Assembly: GCA_001464385.1 (NCBI GenBank)
Contig: LNFB01000252.1
Span: 1 to 56,247 of the forward strand
Direction of reading: 5' to 3'
Source of the DNA: Deltaproteobacteria bacterium Ga0077550
Lineage (GTDB): Bacteria > Myxococcota_A > Polyangia > Nannocystales > Nannocystaceae
DNA length: 56,247 nt
Part shown: piece after piece, positions 52,026 through 56,247 of the stretch
How the letters are laid out: every line of letters begins with the position of its first letter
Numbering within the stretch: position 1 is the stretch's first letter
Made by a program: the position numbers and the translations under genes
Notes under the pieces: model-generated
The model's input: the letters and a program-made list of their open reading frames with translations, nothing else
Databases searched by the model: none
What the model was told of the DNA's origin: nothing

Positions 52026-54413
52026 ATGCACATCGACTCGCGCCGTTCCCTCGTGCTGCTCACGCTGCTCGCGCCCTTCGCCTGCGGCGACGACGGATCC
52101 GCTGCCGATGACGGATCCTCATCATCGTCTTCGTCGGGTGCCGATTCCAGCGGGACGATCTCCGCGACCACCGCCACCCCCACCGCGACCACGGACTCCT
52201 CGGACTCCTCGATCACCGCGACGGACGCCACCGACCCGACGGACGCCACCGACCCGACCGCCACCACGACCACGGCGCCCGGGGAGTCGTCGAGTTCCGG
52301 CAACGCCGACGACAGCTCGTCCTCGGGCACGACCGGCGATCCGCCGGTCGACGACACGATTCCCTCGGTCATCCGCGAGCTCGTCGAGGCCGAGAACGGT
52401 GGCCGCGACGTCGAGGGCTTCCCCCTCGAATACAGCCCCGGGGAGGGGTCGCTGCGCACGATCGCCGAGCTGAGCCCGCAGATCGACGCGGCGTTCACCG
52501 ACCCCCTGACCGAGGACTCGACGCCGGCGGCCCCGTTCTGGGGCGCCAACAACGACTTCAACGGCTTCCTCGGCGACGGCTGGGAGAACGACGGATCGCC
52601 GTACTACGGGGGCTCCGGCGCCGCGGGCTGGATGTTCACCAACTTCGAGTACGCGAGCAACGACCGCGCGAACGTCGGCGCCGCGCCGACCGGCCAAGGC
52701 CTGCAATTGGTGACCTGGCTCGCCGAGCAGGGCGTGCCCGAGTTCCAGTTCGACGTCACGGACTCGGCCGAGTGGACCGCGCCCCGCGTCGACGCCTACA
52801 TCGAATGGCACAAGCGCGCGGTCGGTGCGGCGCTGTACCGCGTCGAGCGCGATGAGGAGGAGGGCTGGCGCATCGACACCTCCGCCGACAACACGCGCTT
52901 CGACGGGACCAGCGCGACCCTGTTCCGCATCGTCGGCGGCATCGACGTCGGCGTCGCGGCCGACGACACTGGCGCTCCTCTGCCCGCGAATGTCGTGCCG
53001 GGAACGTCGAGCAATTGCTCCGGCGCCGTCACGCCGTGGGGCACGTTCCTGACGGCGGAGGAGAACGTGAACTTCGCGTACGGCGAGCTCGAGACCTGCT
53101 GGAACAGCTCCAACGGATTCGTGCCCGGCCCCTGCAACCCCGGCGCGGACATCGTCTGGAACACCACACCGTCGGCCTCCGCGGACTACACGCGCGGCGT
53201 CGCGGTGAACACCCGGCCCCACTATTACTCGTACATCGCCGAGATCGATCCCGAGGCCGCGCCCGGCGAGGCCTACGACGCCGAGACCGGTCGTGGTCAC
53301 CTGAAGATCGGCTCGCTCGGCCGCGCCCACTGGGAGAACGCGGCGTTCCACGTCGGCGACGACTGGAACCTCGTCCCCGACCAGCCGATCGTGTTCTACG
53401 CCGGCGACGACCGCCGCGGCGGACGCATCTACAAGTGGGTCTCGTCGGCGAACTACACCGAGGGGATGACCAAGGCCGAGATCCGCGCGTTGCTGGCCGA
53501 GGGCTACGTGTACGTCGCGCACTTCGAGGATCTCGACAACTCCGACGACGGCGACACGGGGGCGCTCGGAGGACTCACGGTCGGCGGGGCGCTGCCGTCG
53601 GCGGGCAGCCCGGGCGTCGGCCGGTGGATCCGCCTGTCGATCGACAACGTCAACGATGTGGCCCCGAACGCCGGTGGCGGCGCGGGGGCGGGCACGACCG
53701 TCGGCGACGCGCTGCAGGACGTGAACTGGAACGGCATGGGCGGCTTCCCGAACGACCAGACCGTGCTGATGGGCCTGTACTCGGCGTCGAACAAGCTCGG
53801 TATCCGCGAGCTCAACCGCCCCGAGGACCTCGAGTGGAACCCCACCGACGGCACGCTGTGGATCGCGTTCACCAACCATGACCGCCTGAACGCGCTGCGC
53901 GACGACGGCACGCTGAACGTCGACGATCCCGCGACGCCGCAGAACGATCGCGAGGCGTTCGGTCGCTCCGACGACTTCGGCGCGATCTTCGTGCTGGTCG
54001 AGGACGACGCGGCCCACCCCGCCGACTCGGAGGACTTCACGTTCTACGCCGCGTGGCGCGGATCGGCGGGGGCGACCAGCTTCGAGGCGGCGAACCCCGA
54101 CAACCTCGCCATCGACAGCGACGGCGGGATCTGGTTCGGCACCGACGGCAACTTTGCCGCCGACAAGCAGGACGCGCTGTACTTCCTCGAGACCGCCGCG
54201 ACGCCGGAGCAGGCCCGGGCGTGGCGCATCGTCACGGTGCCGTCGGACGCCGAGGCCACCGGCCCGATCTTCTCGTCGGACGAGCGCTCGCTGTTCTTCA
54301 GCGTCCAGCACCCCGCCGAGGATCTCGCCGCGGCCCCGCAATCCGACTTCGCCCCGTTCGGCGAGCTCGGGCCCCGCTCGGGCCGGGTCTCGATGACGCT
54401 GGTCGAGCGCTGA
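52026..54413 (+). CDS. PhoX-type (DUF839) phosphatase lipoprotein
   Basis: 795 aa. Signal with lipobox APFACG, about 85 residues of Ser/Thr/Asp-rich stalk with TDATDP repeats, then a PhoX-like domain: NCSGAVTPWGTFLTAEENVN (close to the PhoX GxTPWGTxLTxEE signature), HYYSYIAEIDPEA, HLKIGSLGRAHWENAAF, FYAGDDRRGGRIYKWVS, LNRPEDLEWNPTDGTLWIAF and NPDNLAIDSDGGIWFGTDGN. PhoX enzymes are Fe/Ca-dependent alkaline phosphatases that release phosphate outside the cytoplasm. They are normally Tat substrates; here it is a lipoprotein with an ordinary signal. Followed after 10 nt by a diheme lipoprotein, likely the same operon. Confidence 0.85.
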   Translation: MHIDSRRSLVLLTLLAPFACGDDGSAADDGSSSSSSSGADSSGTISATTATPTATTDSSDSSITATDATDPTDATDPTATTTTAPGESSSSGNADDSSSSGTTGDPPVDDTIPSVIRELVEAENGGRDVEGFPLEYSPGEGSLRTIAELSPQIDAAFTDPLTEDSTPAAPFWGANNDFNGFLGDGWENDGSPYYGGSGAAGWMFTNFEYASNDRANVGAAPTGQGLQLVTWLAEQGVPEFQFDVTDSAEWTAPRVDAYIEWHKRAVGAALYRVERDEEEGWRIDTSADNTRFDGTSATLFRIVGGIDVGVAADDTGAPLPANVVPGTSSNCSGAVTPWGTFLTAEENVNFAYGELETCWNSSNGFVPGPCNPGADIVWNTTPSASADYTRGVAVNTRPHYYSYIAEIDPEAAPGEAYDAETGRGHLKIGSLGRAHWENAAFHVGDDWNLVPDQPIVFYAGDDRRGGRIYKWVSSANYTEGMTKAEIRALLAEGYVYVAHFEDLDNSDDGDTGALGGLTVGGALPSAGSPGVGRWIRLSIDNVNDVAPNAGGGAGAGTTVGDALQDVNWNGMGGFPNDQTVLMGLYSASNKLGIRELNRPEDLEWNPTDGTLWIAFTNHDRLNALRDDGTLNVDDPATPQNDREAFGRSDDFGAIFVLVEDDAAHPADSEDFTFYAAWRGSAGATSFEAANPDNLAIDSDGGIWFGTDGNFAADKQDALYFLETAATPEQARAWRIVTVPSDAEATGPIFSSDERSLFFSVQHPAEDLAAAPQSDFAPFGELGPRSGRVSMTLVER

Positions 54414-54423
54414 GGCCGTGCCG

Positions 54424-56157
54424 ATGCGACGCAACACCCTCGCCACGCTCGCGCTGCTCGCAGTCGCGTGCGTGGCCGAGGCCCCGGCCGCGACGCCTAC
54501 GGCAGCCGGCCCGGAGGCGCTCGACGCCGCGGCCTCGGATCGCGCGGCCGCTCCGCCCCGCGAGCGCGCGCCCGATCCGGGTCCCGGCGCCGACGGGTTC
54601 CACCCGCTCGCGCAGGCCCGCCGCGCGGCGAAGCGCCTCGACAACCGCGAGGCCCCGATCCCGATCCAGTGCTACACGAAGACGGCGGGCGTCTCCAACC
54701 CGTGCTGGACCTGCCACACGGCGAGCGTCTATCCCAACCTTCGCGACGACGCCGAGCTGCAGGTCGAGTACGCCTTCTCGGACGTCGGCAAGACCAACCA
54801 CTGGACCAACCTGTTCGTCGATCGCCGCGCCGAGATCGCAGCGATCCCCGAGGCCGAGGTCCTGGCCTACGTGCGCGCCGACAACTACTCGGCGACGCGC
54901 GAGATCCTGCGCGGGCGCACGAACGCGTGGGCCTTCGGCTTCGACCTCGACTTCGCCGCGGGCTTCGACGACGCCGGGTTCGCCCGCGACGGCACGCTCT
55001 GGCGGGCGTTCCGCTACAAGCCCTTCCCCGGGGCCTTCTGGCCCACCAACGGCAGCACCGATGACGTCGCGATCCGACTCCCCACCGCCTTCCGCAGCCG
55101 CGACGGCGCGCCCGATCTCGAGATCTACGCGGCGAACCTCGCCGTGCTCGAGGCGAGCCTCGCCGCCGATCCTGCCCTGGCCGACGCCGACGTGGTCTGG
55201 CCGACCGAGCCGCTCGACGAGCGACGGATCGGCGTCGACCTCGACGGCGACGGGACGCTCGAGCCGTCGATCACGGCGCTGAGGGGGATCCCGGGCCACT
55301 ACCTCGGCGACGCCGCGGATCACTCGGTGCATCGCGGCACGTACCCGGCCGGCACCGAGTTCCTCCACACCGTGCGCTACATCGATCCGGACGCGCCGAG
55401 CCTGCTCGCGACGCGCATGAAGGAGGTCCGCTATCTCCGCAAGGAGCGCGAGCTCCCGCGCGAGCGCTACTTCTCGACCTACGCGATCGAGGCCCAGGAG
55501 AAGGACGAGGGCGCCCTACCGCTGTTCGGCGGCGACGCGGAGACGGGCCTGCTCAACCAGCTCGGCTGGCGGATCCAGGGCTACATCGAGGACGCGGACG
55601 GGCGTCTGCGGCTGCAGACCGACGAGGAGCACTACGCGTGCATGGGCTGTCACACCAGCCTCGGCGTCACCGCGGACAGCACGTTCTCCTTCCCGCGCAA
55701 GGTGCCGGGGGCCGCGGGGTGGGGCCATCAATCGCTGCTGGAGATCCCCGACGTCCCGCAGCTCGGCCACCGCGATCCCGAGGTCCTCACGTACCTGCGG
55801 CGGGTCGGCGGCGGCGACGAGCTGCGCAGCAACGACGAGATCCTCGCCCGGTTCTTCCCGGGCGGCGTGCTCGACGAGGCCGAGGTGCGGCGCGCGGCGC
55901 CGGGCGGCGATCGTCGGCTGCCGCACCTGCTCGCACCCAGCCGCGAGCGGGCGCTGCGGCTCGATCGCGCGGCGATGCTGGTGGTGCGCGAGCAGTCGTT
56001 CACCGCCGGACGCGACGTGGTCCTCGCGCCGGCGACCAACGTGCACACACGGATCGACGAGGTGTCGACGGGCCTGGCCGAGGCGGGCCGGGTCTACCGC
56101 GACGGCACCGTGCGGCTCGACTGGACGGCGACCGAGTTCTGGCGGCGACCCGGCTGA
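54424..56157 (+). CDS. Diheme c-type cytochrome-like lipoprotein
   Basis: 577 aa. Signal with lipobox LLAVAC, an Ala/Pro-rich linker, then NPCWTCHTAS (heme near residue 98) and YACMGCHTSLG (near 405). Between them lies a large domain (RAFRYKPFPGAFWPTNGSTD, VDLDGDGTLEPSI with an EF-hand-like Ca loop, VHRGTYPAGTEFLHTVRYID). No family name recognised; similar heme-bearing lipoproteins occur in myxobacteria. The TGAGG of the upstream stop gives a ribosome binding site 8 nt before ATG 54424, so I prefer it to the GTG at 54418. Possibly a peroxidase- or electron-transfer-like exported protein. Confidence 0.78.
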   Translation: MRRNTLATLALLAVACVAEAPAATPTAAGPEALDAAASDRAAAPPRERAPDPGPGADGFHPLAQARRAAKRLDNREAPIPIQCYTKTAGVSNPCWTCHTASVYPNLRDDAELQVEYAFSDVGKTNHWTNLFVDRRAEIAAIPEAEVLAYVRADNYSATREILRGRTNAWAFGFDLDFAAGFDDAGFARDGTLWRAFRYKPFPGAFWPTNGSTDDVAIRLPTAFRSRDGAPDLEIYAANLAVLEASLAADPALADADVVWPTEPLDERRIGVDLDGDGTLEPSITALRGIPGHYLGDAADHSVHRGTYPAGTEFLHTVRYIDPDAPSLLATRMKEVRYLRKERELPRERYFSTYAIEAQEKDEGALPLFGGDAETGLLNQLGWRIQGYIEDADGRLRLQTDEEHYACMGCHTSLGVTADSTFSFPRKVPGAAGWGHQSLLEIPDVPQLGHRDPEVLTYLRRVGGGDELRSNDEILARFFPGGVLDEAEVRRAAPGGDRRLPHLLAPSRERALRLDRAAMLVVREQSFTAGRDVVLAPATNVHTRIDEVSTGLAEAGRVYRDGTVRLDWTATEFWRRPG

Positions 56158-56163
56158 CCGACG

Positions 56164-56247
56164 TCAGTTCAGCGCCACGGTCGCCCCGCTCACCGTGTTC
56201 ACGCCGTCCGCCGCCGACGTGACGCTGCCGCCCTTGATCTCCGCCGC
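56164..56247 (-). CDS. C-terminal end of a possible spike/VgrG-like protein
   Basis: The last 27 codons of a gene entering from the right edge: AAEIKGGSVTSAADGVNTVS then GATVALN and stop. Short beta-helix-like strands ending in GATVxLN resemble the needle tips of phage baseplate spike proteins and type VI VgrG proteins. The match is short, so it is a suggestion. It converges on the diheme lipoprotein with 6 nt between stops. Confidence 0.4.
   Translation of the reverse strand, partial: AAEIKGGSVTSAADGVNTVSGATVALN

Overview
The window is very GC-rich, tightly packed DNA with strong G/C preference at third codon positions. Many secreted lipoproteins have Ser/Thr/Gly/Asp-rich stalks, one carries a partial Cys-rich repeat of the kind common in myxobacteria, and there are DUF1592/DUF1552 pairs, ECF sigma modules and several c-type cytochromes. 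This fits a myxobacterium, most likely of the Nannocystaceae/Polyangia type. That placement is inference from gene content; there is no rRNA in the window. I see no tRNA, rRNA, CRISPR array, insertion sequence or integrase, so this looks like ordinary chromosome.

Left end (1-14.2 kb): a potassium homeostasis island. A minus-strand operon encodes an unnamed 27-aa membrane peptide, KdpF, KdpA, KdpB, KdpC, a KdpD with only the N-terminal sensor half, a separate membrane histidine kinase, and the start of a PTS IIA (PtsN-like) protein cut by the window edge. After an outer-membrane porin, a second minus-strand operon carries the missing C-terminal kinase half of KdpD plus KdpE. Divergent from it is kup, a second K+ uptake system. 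The shared kdpDE/kup intergenic region contains a 7-4-7 direct repeat of the kind bound by OmpR/PhoB-type regulators.

14.2-27.7 kb: a large ADP/ATP-translocase-like protein fused to HEAT repeats and a cyclic-nucleotide-binding domain, with a lipoprotein and an SDR reductase coupled upstream; a diheme lipoprotein; a PL7 alginate-lyase lipoprotein; a double universal stress protein; an SO2930-type diheme cytochrome read in frame into a lipoprotein cytochrome; a lipoprotein; an ECF sigma factor with a membrane TPR-like partner; a third gene in that cluster broken by a frameshift in a GC dinucleotide run; and a pentaheme cytochrome.

27.8-38.4 kb: a plus-strand run starting with a membrane GHKL ATPase/transglutaminase chimera coupled to a second GHKL-like protein that seems to have lost its ATP site. 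A lipoprotein, a membrane protein, a small membrane protein and a DUF3025 protein follow. The small membrane protein has an in-frame TGA followed by a strong hairpin at selenocysteine-insertion spacing. Then come a phospholipase D/cardiolipin-synthase-like protein and a sigma-like factor on the minus strand, and a small membrane-anchored protein.

38.4-56.2 kb: a surface and exported-protein region with lipoproteins of unknown function, an exported PEP/pyruvate-binding (ATP-grasp) lipoprotein coupled to a repeat lipoprotein, a housekeeping block (QueG, endonuclease III, NudL-type Nudix hydrolase), a lectin-fold lipoprotein, a DUF1592/DUF1552 pair, a protein of unknown function, a PhoX-type phosphatase lipoprotein with a diheme lipoprotein, and the C-terminus of a possible spike/VgrG-like protein at the right edge.

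The candidates for something undescribed are the GHKL/transglutaminase pair (27831-32440), the possible selenoprotein (33795-34154), and the split Kdp sensory system with its PtsN partner and 27-aa peptide. Functions are read from sequence motifs recognised by eye; no database search was made.
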